A DNA stretch of 64,000 nt from Trebouxia sp. TZW2008 (Eukaryota > Chlorophyta > Trebouxiophyceae > Trebouxiales > Trebouxiaceae): the NCBI GenBank assembly GCA_002118135.1, contig BDIU01000253.1:124001-188000 (forward strand), written 5' to 3'. Numbering within the stretch: the first letter of the stretch is position 1; the number at the start of each line of letters is the position of its first letter. Below the pieces are notes generated by a model, which saw only the letters and a program-made list of their open reading frames with translations, had not been told where the DNA came from and ran no database searches. Positions 23,930 to 36,432 of this stretch are shown here, piece by piece. Made by a program: the position numbers and the translations under genes.

Positions 23930-26583
23930 ATGGTAAGCGGCCGTAGGCAGTTTTCTAGCTGCTGTCTGATCACTGACCATTTTCTCAAGTGCACCTGTTA
24001 CGCCGGTGCAGTCGTGCTTCACATGTCCCGGACAGGCAACTGTGGGTATGATAGAGAGGTTCGGGAAGTTTTCCCGGGCTGCTCACCCGGTGCGTCCCGT
24101 TTATGTCAACCTTCCTCGATTTTGCGACCGTTGTACAGCTGTTCACCGACGAACTTGGAGCGCTGACTCTCATCTTTGCTGCGCAGGGTTTCAACTGCAT
24201 CATTCCATGTTGTGGTGAGCAGTGCATCTGGACGCAGCCCCCACCTCTTTTGCTGTCCACATGTGATAAAGTTTCTGTCTCAACGCAGGCGAAACTGTCG
24301 CCGGAACCTTGTCGTTGCGGGTTCAGCAGCTGGACGTACGATGCGAGACCAAGACCAAAGACAATGTGTTCGTCACCGTGATTGTTTCTGTGCAGTACCA
24401 GGTCAGTACAAAGTTGCTTCAGTAGCATCACCTTCCTATCGTGTGGAGCCCTTGTCACTGTTGTATGCAAGCAGATTCTGCCGAGCAACGGGCTGTTGAC
24501 ATTCAGGTGGTCAAGGAGGCGCTGTATGACGCATTCTACAAGCTCACAGACTCCAAGTCACAGGTCAGAATGTTGATGCTGTCCTGACCCTAACATCTTC
24601 CTTGCTCTGACTGATAGACAAGCAAGTAGGCTTGCTGGATTTTGCGTGCAAGCTGCTGCATTGCTAACACTATGCTTGTGTTGCTATTTCTGGCCTTATC
24701 TTGCGCCTTAGCGTTTGTGTATGCTGCAGATTCGAAGTTATGTGTTTGATGTCGTGCGTGGCACGGTGCCCAAGATCAACTTGGATGACGTGTTCACGGT
24801 GAGATCATCTTGCTCACACGCAGCTTGTGCTCTTGCAGCATCATTTGCTACAGTCCAGCAGACGTGGGCAGTTGCCATTGTATCATCGTCTGACCAAAAT
24901 GCAGATGTGCTGTTGATGTTGTGCTGTCACTGCACAAACAGCATGACATGTTACACACATACTGTTGGAGATCAGATAGCTCGGGTCAAATGATGCCCTG
25001 TGATACAATTTGAGCAGTTATTGCTTGAATGGTATAAACAGATCTTATAGGGGTTCCCATACGTCAGGCTCTTATCTTTTCAACGCTGAGTCCAGCTTTG
25101 TCATACATGTTGTTTGCTGCCCTATCTGCATGTATGAATTCAGCAATGCATGCAATGCAGACTAAGGAGGAGATTGCATATGAGGTGAAGGATCAGCTGA
25201 CCAAAAGCATGAGCACTTTTGGTTTCATGATCATCCAGACCCTGGTGACTGACATTGAGCCTGACCAGCGTGTCAGGGCTGCCATGAATGAGATCAATGC
25301 AGCATCCAGACTCAGGTAATCATTTCCTTTTGCTTGGACATAGAAGCTGATGCTGGGCTGCTTCTACTCACAGAGGCTACTAGTTAGGCATAGACTTTTT
25401 AGGGGCGTTTTGTCTCAAGCAAAGGCCGTCACCATGTGTGGTGCCTGTGTAACGGGTGAATAGCCTCGGCGCTTGCTGACAGCAAGTGCTCAAGCTCTTT
25501 TGTTGCAGTTGTTTTGGACGCCTGTGCCTGTCGCTGCCAAAGCGCTTTGGACTCAAGAAAAGACACTTGGTGCGTAACCTCTTTTGTTACAGGATGGCTG
25601 CTGTTGAGAAGGCAGAGGCAGGGAATATGGCTGGATGACAGCGCTGCAAACTTGTCATTTCATTGCGCTTGGCATCATCTGTGCTTTATCCAGTGTGTTG
25701 TGATTGCAGGGTGGCTGCTGTTGAGAAGGCTGAGGCAGAGAAGATTGCAGTGGTGAAGGCAGCTGAGGGAGATGCTGAGAGCAAGTACCTCCAGGGACAG
25801 GTGACATTCATATGAAGCTTGTCAACACCCTGTAATCCTTTCTCCAAGCTGATTTTGCCTTGCAGTCTGTGTCACTAACAATTTTTTTTGGGGAAGGAGA
25901 CGCTCAGAGCAAAGACTTTCCGAGGGCAAGGCAAAATCGTACAGAGGCTTTCAACACCTTGCATGTGACTTTTGCTCCGTCAGCACCATGCATGTGATGT
26001 GGATTTGAAGCTGTTCTTGCTCTAGCATTCTGTGTTGTCAGCAGTCTGCGCTTCCTCTTCTTTCGAAAGATGAGCGCCCAGATGCCTGGGGTTTGATGTC
26101 AAAAAATCATCATTCACCACCTGAGACTTGTAATGGAGATTCTATTTAAAATTTGGCAAGTAATTCACACATAGATGAGGTGCTGCTGGTGTCTTACAGG
26201 GTATTGCAAGGCAGAGGCAAGCCATTGTGAATGGTCTCAGGGAGTCAGTCCTCAACTTTGAGCGCGATGTGACCGACATCAGCTCTAGGGACGTCATCGA
26301 AATGATGATGATCACCCAGTACTTCGACATGCTCAAGGACATTGGAGTATCTCGTGGAAGTTCGACGGTGTTCATGCCACATTCACCTGCAACTGTGGCA
26401 GATGTGGCAGGACAGATCAGGTCAGGGTTCATGCAGGCTCAGGCGGGGTCAGCCCACTTGAATCACCAGGGTAGCGGGGTGGGTCAGGGGACCCCAGGCA
26501 TGAGTCACGTTGCAGTGCAGCAGCGTCAGCAGCCACAGAACCTTCCTGTGCAGACCCCTATGAATGTTGGCATGCAGCGTTGA
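23930..26583 (+). CDS. Hypersensitive-induced response-like SPFH/band 7 protein
   Basis: Membrane-microdomain scaffold of the SPFH (stomatin/prohibitin/flotillin/HflK) family. Nine exons in consistent phase: 23930-23932, 24012-24089, 24187-24214, 24289-24401, 24507-24563, 24730-24798, 25161-25315, 25710-25800, 26200-26583; about 325 residues, near the plant HIR length plus a Gln-rich tail. Diagnostic runs are [73 protein letters not shown] and [19 protein letters not shown]. The N-terminal CFTCPG may be acylated, as in plant HIR proteins. In the chosen model the first coding exon is the ATG alone, in good context (aaaATGg), directly followed by a donor. Regulation is not visible. Confidence 0.92.
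25590..25955 (+). repeat. Exon echoes flanking the HIR exon at 25710-25800
   Basis: About 25592-25640 repeats the acceptor and exon start ([11 protein letters not shown] after ttacag) and then runs into a stop. About 25895-25955 is a diverged copy of the exon end and donor region (compare gatgctgagagcaag with gacgctcagagcaaag). The parent exon lies between them. Confidence 0.75.
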
Positions 26584-28235
26584 TTGCCTGACTAGTGCTG
26601 GGCACAGGTCACCATGCTGACGGGGGACAAGACTTGCTCAGTTGAGTTGGTGGGGTATTGCTTGGTGTGTTCACAAATGGAGGAGATGCTGCTGGGATGT
26701 CTTGATGGGCATCAGGTTGCTGCACACTGCAGAGCTTACCCTGTTCAGGCGTTTGGTTACTATCATACCGTAGTGTTGTGTCCTGTCTGCTGGAGCTGCC
26801 TGTTTGGATCAGAGACCATGACATTTGTTCGCTCTCACAAGAACACGCAGTAGACACAGGGGTTTTGCACTGACCCTGTCTATGTTGCGCTTGTTGATTT
26901 GTGTCAAAACATTGTTGTCCTGTAGGCTACAACAACCTATTTGTTGAGGCTAAAACTCGTGTACACTAAGTTGGCTGTTCAAGAACCCACAGAAGTATTC
27001 ATTGAAATTGGCAAAGCAAGTCTTGCGCCATCACTTGTGCTATCAGTCTCTTGCGTTTTGTGTGGCCAGTCAAGGGTTGCCATTCTGGTGTTTGTTGCTC
27101 TGCGCAATACTCAGCTACATACTTACATATGTATCACTTAGACGGTGATGGACCATTGACACTTTGTAGTAATCAGAAATGCTGTTATTGGGCAGATTTG
27201 GGTTTTGGCAACTGGCCAACTACATCTGCACGGTTACAGTAAGTCATGTTATTGCATGCAAGCTCTAATAGCAGACCAATGGTGCTGCATATGCACACAC
27301 GCTGCAATTTTCTGTCGTCCTCACACGTTTGCAATGCACATGGCTCGTGGCAACTCATTACAAAACGATGCGTTGAATCCTGTTCTTCTCATGTTCATTG
27401 TGAACGAGTTGTGACCTGCATTTTGCTGCATTTGGCTGTTCGACTTCATGCCACACAGCTATCGACATGACGCACGGTTTATGCGTCTGAAAGCGTGCAA
27501 AACCACCCCATTTTGACCTGTATGACTGCGCAGCAGAGCAGTCACTCTGAGGCAACTTTGTATATGCAGCTAGTGGGAAGAGTGTCCATGTGAACACGAC
27601 AAAAATGACACAATTATTGCACTGATGTGAATACATCTGTCGAAACTGTACCTGAGCTGAAGCTGCACACAGGCTACCATGCTTGGTGAAAGCAGTCAGA
27701 TGCCATGTAGCATCTGTTTTGGGCATCTGCATGACTCAATATCAGTACCAGCTATCACACTAGTGCCTGTACAACATGTTGCCACAACCAAAACCCGCGA
27801 CGTATTGCTATAGCACATCAATTTCACTTGAGCACATCCAATGTTTGGCAATTGTTCATCTTGATTTTCAAGGAGCTGGTGGCCCTGACCATTGGAGCAA
27901 ACGCATAGGTGCAAGCTGCGCCTGCCGCAACCGACTGAATATAAGTTGAGTTTGCAACTGTGAATGCTGTCATGCATCAATGCTTTCCTTGCAGCATGGG
28001 TAGTTTGCATGTCAACTTGCCCCTGGGCTTGGTACACATTGGAGGCCTCTCTGTAGTTTCTACCAGCATTGCTGCGACACATGGGGTTGCACACAGCTGC
28101 TGCTGACAAACTTTGAGTGCATCACTGCATGGCCATCCTTGTTGACGACAGATCTGGACTGCGAGCCTCCAGATATCAGACATGGGTGCAGTCATCTGTG
28201 CTGACAATGCTGCCTAGTGCGCTGAAAGGACAAGA
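26584..28235. other. Convergent intergenic region (HIR 3' / ORANGE 3')
   Basis: The 3' ends of the HIR (+) and ORANGE (-) genes face each other here. Open frames are short or of unlikely composition and none resembles a known protein. No RNA gene or repeat was recognised. Confidence 0.5.
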
Positions 28236-31200
28236 TCAGTTGAAAGGGTCCATTCTTGGGTCATGCTCTGTGACCAATGCCTTACCTGTGCACTGCAGCA
28301 TACACAAATGTGCATCAGCAACCACATGATCAACAAATGTGTTTGAGCATATACTGTGCAGGATTGTGCAGCATATGCACCATTTGAGGCATGACTTGTG
28401 TTGCAGATGCTGTCATGCCCAAAGGCCCATTGAGTATCAAACATGAGTAACATTAGCTGTGTTCACAATGCACCTGTGGCTACACACAGCATGAGTTGCA
28501 TGAGCGCTCAGGTAAAGAATGACAAAGACAGCACGGCAGAGTAAAGGTCGCAGGTTCACAAATGCTACATGCAACAGGAGCACCTGCGACTGCCATGCCA
28601 TTAGCATGTGTGCCGATGCCATACATGTACTGCATCTGGCTTGCAATAAAACACAGAGACTGCAGAAGATGCCAGGAGCTGCTCAGGCAAGCAGGCAAAG
28701 CAATTGACCTGGTCAGAAGCCAAGCAGAAGCTATGTGTGCAAGGGCTGATTCAAACAGAGAGTTGCAAGACAGTGTTGGCTGATGCAGAAGAAGACAACA
28801 GCTGCTCACCAAGCAGGCCTGGCATGACAGGTTGTGTACAATGCACACCTTGCAACTGTGCTAAAACACTCATCTAGCACCTTTTGTTGTCAGTCCAAAT
28901 CAGTGTTGGTCAATGCAGAAGAGAAGAGGACAGGAGCTGCTCACCAAGCACGCTGTGCACATGACTTTGCCGGTGCCAGAGCAAAAGGGACAAGTCTCCT
29001 CGCCCCCATTTCTGGCTGTTGTCTGCGCCTGACTCACGGGCACACTGCCACTGCCCGCACAATTGCCACAGGTCAAGTAGCCACCACCCTATGTCAGCAA
29101 AGTAACACCTTGAGCCCCTTGCCTGCTGGTCTGAACACAGTCAAAACTCCTTGCAGGCACAATGCAGTTGCAACACAGCTGCCACAAGACAAACAGGCGC
29201 TACTCAACGCTAACAATGCAAATGCAAGCACCAGATGACGCTAAACCATTATGATTATGATGTCAATGACACTAATCACCACACTGACAACAGTAGAGGT
29301 GCTGATGCCGACTTGGGTCCCACTGCTGACCCAAACAGTAGTGATGACACATTGCACAAGTGCCTCACCTCACAATACTGACACCGCCGCTTTTCTTGGG
29401 CTCTGGCATTGTTGGCTTCAACAACCATGAAGGCTGACAGCACTCCCACTGCCCCTCCACAGAAGGACGCCACTATGGGGTCCACATGGGCTAGCTGACT
29501 AGGCAGGTGCACTATCTTGATGAACTCAGAATATGTGGTTCCTAAAAGACACAAGCATGAGTTGTGAGCTCAGAACATGTGCTTTGCAACAGACACAAGC
29601 ATAGTTTGTCAATGAGTTGCCAGTACTTTCGAAAACAAGGCACACAATTCATGCCAGGCAATTTTGTTGCCATGAAGCGATGTGCTCAATAGCTAGTTGT
29701 GACAACAAACATGCAATTAGCAGCTAGTGGCAACAACAGTATTCCTGTCACTGTCCTTTGTTGTGTTCTGCACTGTTATGCAAGGTCAGGCAGCAGGGAA
29801 TATCTCCCAGGCCCAATTCAATGCTGGTGACAGCAAAACGCCAAACTGTATGATGGTCAATGCTGTTGTGGCCCGGTTGCAAGTTGCAATGTCATGCAGA
29901 AGTCATAGTGATGTCAGGCAGCAGACATTACATCCATCCAATCTGCATTGTTGGGCAGCAGATGATACCTCCCAGGCCTAGGTTCACTTCCAGCGCTGGT
30001 GACAGCAGCCCGCCAAACAGGATGATGATGCCCACAGCAAAGGCGTAGAACTGGTAATAGTACTTGACAGTGCTGGCTGAGAGGGGCGGAAGGAAAGGGA
30101 CTGCTGACGGATACCGTTCCTCTTGAAGCTCTTCTTCTGGAGTTGGCGCTACTCCCTGGCAGGCACCCAGTTCAGCTATCGTGAGCTTGCAGTGTTGCTT
30201 GCGGCATATGCCTGACAGCCCACAGCCATCATGTTTGCTGTGCTGTGCTGTGCACTTGCATGCCTTTCTGCTCCTAGCAGATACAGTGGCAATGCATTTT
30301 CTTTGACCTTAGCCTGGGATTCACAGCGCGCAACACATGACACAATGCACATGTGTCTTGCAGGCCTGCTAGCATTGCTATTGTCATCAGGCCCACAACA
30401 ATGGACGATCTCCAATTGCACCAGCAAGATGCAGCATGCCTGCCACCCAGAAGGCTGTGAATGGCTGCAAACAGTGCACAAATAGGTGCTTGATACCTTG
30501 ACTCGCTGTTGTATGCGCAACCTTCTGACCTCCTCCATGAGAAGGAAGATACGATTTCTTCTGAGCTCTATTGACTGCTGGATCTCTTCAATTTGCATAT
30601 GTGAGAAACTCTGCAATGCACAGGTGGAGCTTGAATTGGATCAAAGTGTTGCTTGATCTTCTGAAACAGCACAATTCCTATGAGGTTTGTAGATCACCAA
30701 CAATGCAGATTTGAGCACAATTTTTGCCCGTCAAGTAAGGAACTCCTGACCTTGACTGAATCTCTGCTCTCAATGAAGCAGATGCTTTCTGAAAAGTCTA
30801 CCACTGCACTGCGACACACAGCACACATACGTTGCTTAGTCAGCATGACTGCGACATGCATTTGCATTCATGATAGCAACAGGGTACAAAAGTAAAGCAC
30901 CATGCATGCACTTGAACACTCACTTGTTGGGACTCTTGGCAGCTTTCTGGCTGACTGGCCCGTCGGATCCGCTTGTGCCAGCTTGAGCATTGCTGTTTTT
31001 CCTGTCCTCTGAGCCATGACTGTCAGCTGAATGGTCTGAGGACTTGGGTTTGGAAGCTTTTCTGGCAGACTGAACCCGCCGCTCAGATTTTCGTTTCGCT
31101 GATGCCGACACTACAATCGGCACGCCACTGAAAGACCTGGGTCCCGAAAACAAGCAGCCATGTGTTCTTGCGCTCGATTGCGTGCACGCAACTCCGCAAC

Positions 31201-31252
31201 AGGGCCGCGCGCAATACGAACTTGGCAAGGGTCTAGTCTGACAGCAGTGCAT
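28236..31252 (-). CDS. OR: ORANGE (OR) plastid DnaJ-type zinc-finger protein
   Basis: ORANGE stabilises phytoene synthase and promotes carotenoid accumulation and chromoplast formation in plastids. Six exons in phase: 30924-31252, 30497-30608, 29969-30185, 29369-29541, 28945-29088, 28236-28292; about 343 residues. The ATG-started N-terminus is Ser/Arg/Cys-rich and transit-peptide-like. Then QIEEIQQSIELRRNRIF, two membrane segments (FAVGIIILFGGLLSPALE and DPIVASFCGGAVGVLSAFMV), and the zinc-finger Cys pairs CQYC, CGNC, CPFC and CTAC, ending TEHDPRMDPFN. Length and order fit plant OR. It is divergent from the site-2 protease gene. Very secure. Confidence 0.95.
28793..28832 (-). repeat. Short echo of the ORANGE exon 5 donor junction
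   Basis: Repeats the last bases of the exon at 28945-29088 and its gtgagcagct donor, with flanking similarity (cagaagag...gagctgctcaccaagca). Too short to act as an exon. Confidence 0.6.
29775..29860 (-). repeat. Echo of the ORANGE exon 3 end
   Basis: Diverged copy of 29950-30030, covering the donor and the last coding bases of the exon that encodes the first membrane segment. It contains changes that break the frame. A partial second match starts near 29910. Confidence 0.7.
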
Positions 31253-31821
31253 CAAAGATCAGCTTCACACTGTCAGCAGGCAAGACGGAAGTTCAGTGTC
31301 GGAACAGCGATAGCATGTCGAAGCACAAGTCGCACTTGTCGACCAAGCCGGCGGTCAACACACAGATCGCGCAGGACAGTTGGTGACGCCAAGCGCGGGC
31401 AGACAGCAATTTGCCAGCGCCAATCGCTTTGTTGAGAGCCTGCGCCTTGTGCTGAAGGTCAAATCAAACTGCATCAATAGGTCAGCTGCTACCGATACGG
31501 TTTCACGGACTCCGTATCGCTCCTCCGTGAGTTGCCGCAACGTCATATGCGCCTCTGTGGCTCCGACAGAGCGCGCAAGACACGGGCCACTGCGCAAGGT
31601 ATTCCAGTTTGTTCTTGCAACTTGTTCTTGCAGTTTGGGGTCGTATCTGCTATCAGGTCTATTATCCAAGGTAGCATAGGTTGGTATCGTATCGCAACGC
31701 AACAGCAGTTGATCGAAAAGTTGTCTGTCGTGTCCTTGCGGGCGGACGAGCACACAGTTGCATCAAACGCTTGTGAGCGAGCCATAAGTCTTGGAGTTGC
31801 GTAACCGCGTGTCGCTTGGCT
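31253..31821. promoter_or_regulatory. Divergent promoter region between ORANGE and the site-2 protease
   Basis: The two plastid-protein genes start 569 bp apart on opposite strands, so their promoters must share this interval. No TATA box or other motif is obvious. The minus strand has an open frame of about 130 codons (31355-31753) with no ATG at its start; see findings. Confidence 0.5.
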
Positions 31822-34800
31822 ATGCTCATTCACTGTCAAGCCCCATGCAGATCACTGTTGGTCTCACATAGCACAAGCTCGTCCAGGCTTTCACATAAGC
31901 CAAGGACATTCAGTGTTCAGCAGCCTTGCATGAGAACAGCAGCCCATACGAGGCAGTGGCACTTTCAGCGCCAGACATGCAGGGTGCCGGTCAAATGCAC
32001 AGCACAGCAGGAAGACAAGGGGACTCCAGTCACCCCAGAAATACTAGAGGACGAGCATGAGGCCACAAGCAGCTTGCCTGCAGTTGCACAGAAAGCAGAC
32101 ATTGAACCATCAACATCACAGTCTGGATCCCAGCAGCTTGCCTCTTTTGCATTGGGTAGCCAGCATAAGGGGGTCACCACCCTGCTTGGCTTTGCTGGGG
32201 TTGCTCTTGCAGGCATTGCTGGTAAGCATACACAACTACACTGGCAGAGTCTGTGTGCTAGGCGTTTATGAGCATGTTGTGTCGACAGTTTACAAAACCC
32301 AAGTGTCTCATGTTTGTCATGTTATATGCATGTTACAAGGCTGTGCTACCTTGACAGATTGCTTGACCTAGTGCTGCACCTGCATCCAACTTCCACTGCC
32401 TGTGCCAGGCTACTGTCCTGTTGTAAATAGTGCATTGCTCAATGCTGCAATGGCTCCTGTCTCTAGTTGGCAGCAGGGCAGTGAGGGTCAGTATCATACT
32501 TTCCCTCATGACAGTGCTTCTTGACGGCTCCTGCAGATTGTCATTGCTTACTGTTTAAGCGCCTAGCAATTGTTGCCATGCCATGACGAATGATTTGTGG
32601 CCCATGTTGCCCTGCTGAAGGGATGGTGACATGTTGCAGGCGTTGACTTGCGAGGACCTAGCTCAACACTACAAGCCATATCTGTGCTAGCAGCCATCGT
32701 GACAATACATGAGCTGGGCCATTTCATAGCAGCCCGGTCTCAGAATATTCATGTGACCAAGTTCAGCATTGGCTTTGGGCCAAAGCTCTTCAGCTATCAG
32801 GTTTGCGCCTTTACTTGAGTTACTGCACGCTGGCAAACACAATCAACGCTGTGACATACTTGTCTGGGCTTGGTGCAAATACATGCTCGTACAGTTGCGC
32901 AACTCCTTGTGTAGATTGATGGTGTCAAAAGCTGCATCTGGCCAGCATCGGGTCCTGTGCTGTATCTCATCTGTTGTGTTGGTATCTCACAGCACTTCCT
33001 ATGGCACTTGCGCCATACATCAAAAGATAGAACGGGGCAGAACTTTGCACAGTGAGGCTTTCTTTCAGGCTGCCTTCTTCTTGCCAGCCCCTTGAGGAAC
33101 TCCGGGTTTAGGGAGTAGTATTTGCAAAACCAGGGTGCTTCATTTCAGCAAGCAAGGCTTGGTTGCTGAGGGTGCTACTTCACGTGCACATGGCGTCACA
33201 TATAGGGACAACATGGGTGGCACCACCTTGGTCCACGTGGCCAATGCAGCATCTAAGGCCCGAATGATGTCCTGCAAACATCACTTGGGCCACATGCTCT
33301 TGGCACTTGTGCCAGGAGAGAACAACAAATATTGTTTTCGATGTTGGGATTGCGAGTTCATGTGCTGAAATGTTCATGTGTCTAACTGAAGGGCAAGGAC
33401 GTGGAGTATGCCATCAGGGCCATCCCATTGGGTGGCTTTGTGGCATTTCCAGATGATGACCCAAAGCTAGTGGAAAAGTATCCAAAAGATGACCCCAATC
33501 TGCTCAAGAACAGGCCTATCAAGGACAGAGCGCTGGTCATCAGCGCTGGCATCATTGCCAACTGCATATTTGCTTTCTCCCTGTTGTTGACACAGGTGTG
33601 AACATTCAGCTTGACCTTGCAAGTGACTCGCCTGGGCATATTTGCAATCGCCCTGTTCTTTCTTCAGGTATGCTGGTCCAGTCCCAACCTCTCACCTGCT
33701 TGCAGCATTTGTGTCAGACAGTGTACTGTATATTCTTGTGGTATTGCATATCTAGTGTTGACTGCCAACTGGATTTTGCATGGTTTTGCTGAGAAATAGC
33801 TTGCTCAAGTCAAGTGTGCTTGCTCAAGTCAAGTGTTCCATCAGAATTTGATGTTATTGAGAAAACGGCTCACTATGAACAGCTCACAATTCCGACCTCG
33901 TAATGTGGGTGATCAAAATCTTCATGGGGTGTTGTGCATTGCAGGTCAGCACTGTGGGGGTACAGCAGACCAAGTTCAGCACAGGTGTCACAATACCTGA
34001 GGTCTTTGAAGGCGCTGTTGGGCAGAAGGCAGGGATGCAAGTTGGTGACACCATCACCAAGCTGAATGGCAAATGGATGAAGCCCAGCATGACAGCCGTC
34101 AATGATCTTGTCAACTACATCAAGTGAGTTACCTCCAGCCTGCACAGACAGCCTGATTGTTTGGAGGAAATGCTGCTGGTTGATGCCAGATGCAGCACTT
34201 TTCAGAGGTGTTGTCAAGCCATAATCAGCACATCTTTTGCAATTTGAAAGCTTCAAAGCTTGAGAAATGGGTGTGAATGCCCTTGCCATCATTCCATACA
34301 ATCCTGTTGGTACAAGCAGCTGATGGTTTTGTACAGTCAGCACATGTCGCATGCGATGTGATCCATACATGTTGGCAAAAGATTGCAATATTGCAATATC
34401 TCACGTCAGTACATCATGACCTGTACAATAGACAGCCAAGATACAGTGTGGCCACTTGCTCTAGACGTCCCCATTAGGCCTGCAGAGGCGCCTGACGGCA
34501 TCAGCTGCAGTGGTGTCCAGCTAGCAGGAATGCTCAGGTTTTCACCCAAACGCTTACAACCTCCTTCCTCTATGCAGGATTCATCCTAACGACATGATGA
34601 CCTCCACAGTAGACTGGCAAGGCAAGTCAGTAGACATCCCCATAAGGCCTGCAGAAGCACCCGATGGCACCGGTCGTATCAAAGTACAGCTAGCAGCGAA
34701 TGCTCAGCTGTTCACCCAGTAGCTCACAATGTTCTCATTCCATGCAGGATCCACGCTCACGAGATCACAATCTTCACAGCAGACAGGCAACACATGACCA

Positions 34801-36432
34801 TGGACACCTGCATTCCATCAGAAGGTCAAAATTGCCTCAACGCGTGTCTTCTCCCATGCAGGATCCATCCAAATGACATGATGACCTTCACAGTTGACAG
34901 GCAAGGCGAGTCAGTGGACATCCCCATCAGGCCTGCAGAAGCACCCGATGGCACAGGCCGCATCGGGGTGCAGCTAGCAGCCAATGCTCAGGTGTCCACC
35001 CAGAAGGCTGAGAACCCTGGCCAGGCTGTGCAGCTGGCAGGCAAACAGTTTGCCAAGCTCACCAAGATGGTTGTCTCAGGTCAGGCTTCCCGCCTGCACA
35101 AGATACCATTTGCGGCACTGACATGTGCTCAAAGTTGGGAGGGTGACTCTGTGTCACAGCAAGCAGTGACACAACTGCTGCAATGCTGTTGCGGTCAGGG
35201 GTTTACGCTAGTGCTCATACCATGCATGTCAGCAGCTCACTGCAAGGCTGAGACAATGCTCACACCAATCAGTCATAGGGTCAGAGACAGATCAATTGAT
35301 GCAATACCCACTGTCAATGCAGTGTTAGCCGGTTGAATTTTGACCTTCTGCTGAGCACGCTCACTGGCCTGTCAAATGAAGTCAGGCATTGCTGCACGTG
35401 CTTGTCAGAGGCTGCTGCAACATACGTGGTCTCATTGCTGCAGGCCTTCAGCAGATTGTGACAAATTTCTCCAAGACAGCGGAAGGTGTCTCAGGTCCTG
35501 TGGCCATTGTAGCAGTGGGCTCTGAGATCGCCAGATCAGACCTGTCTGGCCTGTTCCAGTTTGCAGCCATTGTCAACATCAACTTGGCAGTGGTCAACGC
35601 CCTTCCGCTGCCTGCCCTTGATGGTGGCTTCCTGGCTCTGCTCATCTATGAAGCTGTCAGAGGTTTGTCTACAGTCTTTCAACTGCACATTCACCACTGT
35701 CTTGTCAAACCTGTTGACAGAGCGCTGTGGCCTATTGTTCACCGGACTGTCAGTTCACATAATTCTGACTGCCTTTCTGCCTTGCCTACCGCAGCTTGTT
35801 TATCGCAATGCAGCTGCTGAGTGACACCTTTGCGGTGGTCAATGCCCCTCCTCTGCCTGCTCTTGATGGCGGCTGCTTAGCCCTGCTTATCTATGAAGCT
35901 GTCAGAGGTTAGTCTACAGTCTTCAGACCACACATTGTCAATTTTCTTGTGGAAGTTGTTCTTTAAAGTGCTGTGGCCCTGCTGGTTGCTGTAGCTTTCA
36001 GACGTCAATCTGCACACTCAATACTGCTGTTCTGCTTTGACAGTGGTTTCTTGGCCCTGCTCATTGCGAAAGCTGTTTGAGGTCATTCTGCACTGCCTGT
36101 TCTGGCTGAACTGCAAAGAGCTGCTGTCAACACAGTGCGTCCGTGAACACCTTATCTATTTGATCGGCACTGTTGTCGTTGCTATGAGGTGACCTGGCTA
36201 CAGCACAGGCTGGCAGTTCTTGACATCTTTTGTGCAACTCACACAGCAGCTGTGCACATTACAAGAACAGTAAAGACTGTGATACTGAGAACTTTGATTT
36301 GCAGGCAAGAAGCTGGACAAGAAGGTGGAGCAAGGCATCATGGCTTCAGGGGTGTTGCTGCTGACGCTAGTAGCAGTGGTTCTTGTCGTTCGTGACACAC
36401 TCAACCTAAGCTCAGGAAAGTCTTTTATGTAG
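31822..36432 (+). CDS. Chloroplast site-2 protease, ARASP/RseP type
   Basis: Intramembrane zinc metalloprotease of the plastid inner envelope or thylakoid, like plant ARASP, which is needed for chloroplast development. Seven exons in phase: 31822-32221, 32640-32800, 33392-33595, 33945-34123, 34862-35079, 35444-35662, 36305-36432; about 502 residues. The N-terminus is a Ser/Arg/His-rich transit peptide. The zinc site HELGH is in IVTIHELGHFIAARSQN, followed by AIPLGGFVAFPDDDPK, a PDZ region (GQKAGMQVGDTITKLNGKW), and the third metal ligand motif NALPLPALDGGFLALL with its conserved Asp, then a C-terminal membrane segment. All catalytic motifs are intact. Confidence 0.95.
34440..34810 (+). repeat. 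Three echoes of the protease PDZ-end exon (parent 34862-35079)
   Basis: Copies at about 34440-34545, 34575-34722 and 34742-34800. The middle one keeps an acceptor (atgcag) and reads IHPNDMMTSTVDWQGKS through DIPIRPAEAPDGTGRI before a TAG; the first lacks the exon start; the third keeps only the acceptor and first codons. Inclusion of the middle copy from its acceptor would truncate the protein. Confidence 0.85.
35815..36085 (+). repeat. Two echoes of the protease LDG-motif exon end
   Basis: About 35825-35935 repeats the end of the exon at 35444-35662 with its donor and following intron, reading VVNAPPLPALDGGCLALLIY. About 36038-36085 is a shorter, more diverged repeat. Neither has a usable acceptor. 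Confidence 0.85.

Noticed and set aside
24473..24506. An earlier acceptor extending the HIR exon upstream of 24507
   Set aside because: It would insert about 11 residues at a place where the HIR family has none, whereas 24507 gives the family length and phase.
33598..33799. An additional protease exon following 33595
   Set aside because: Although LGIFAIALFFLQ looks membrane-like, the exons 33392-33595 and 33945-34123 join in phase and match the ARASP family without an insertion.
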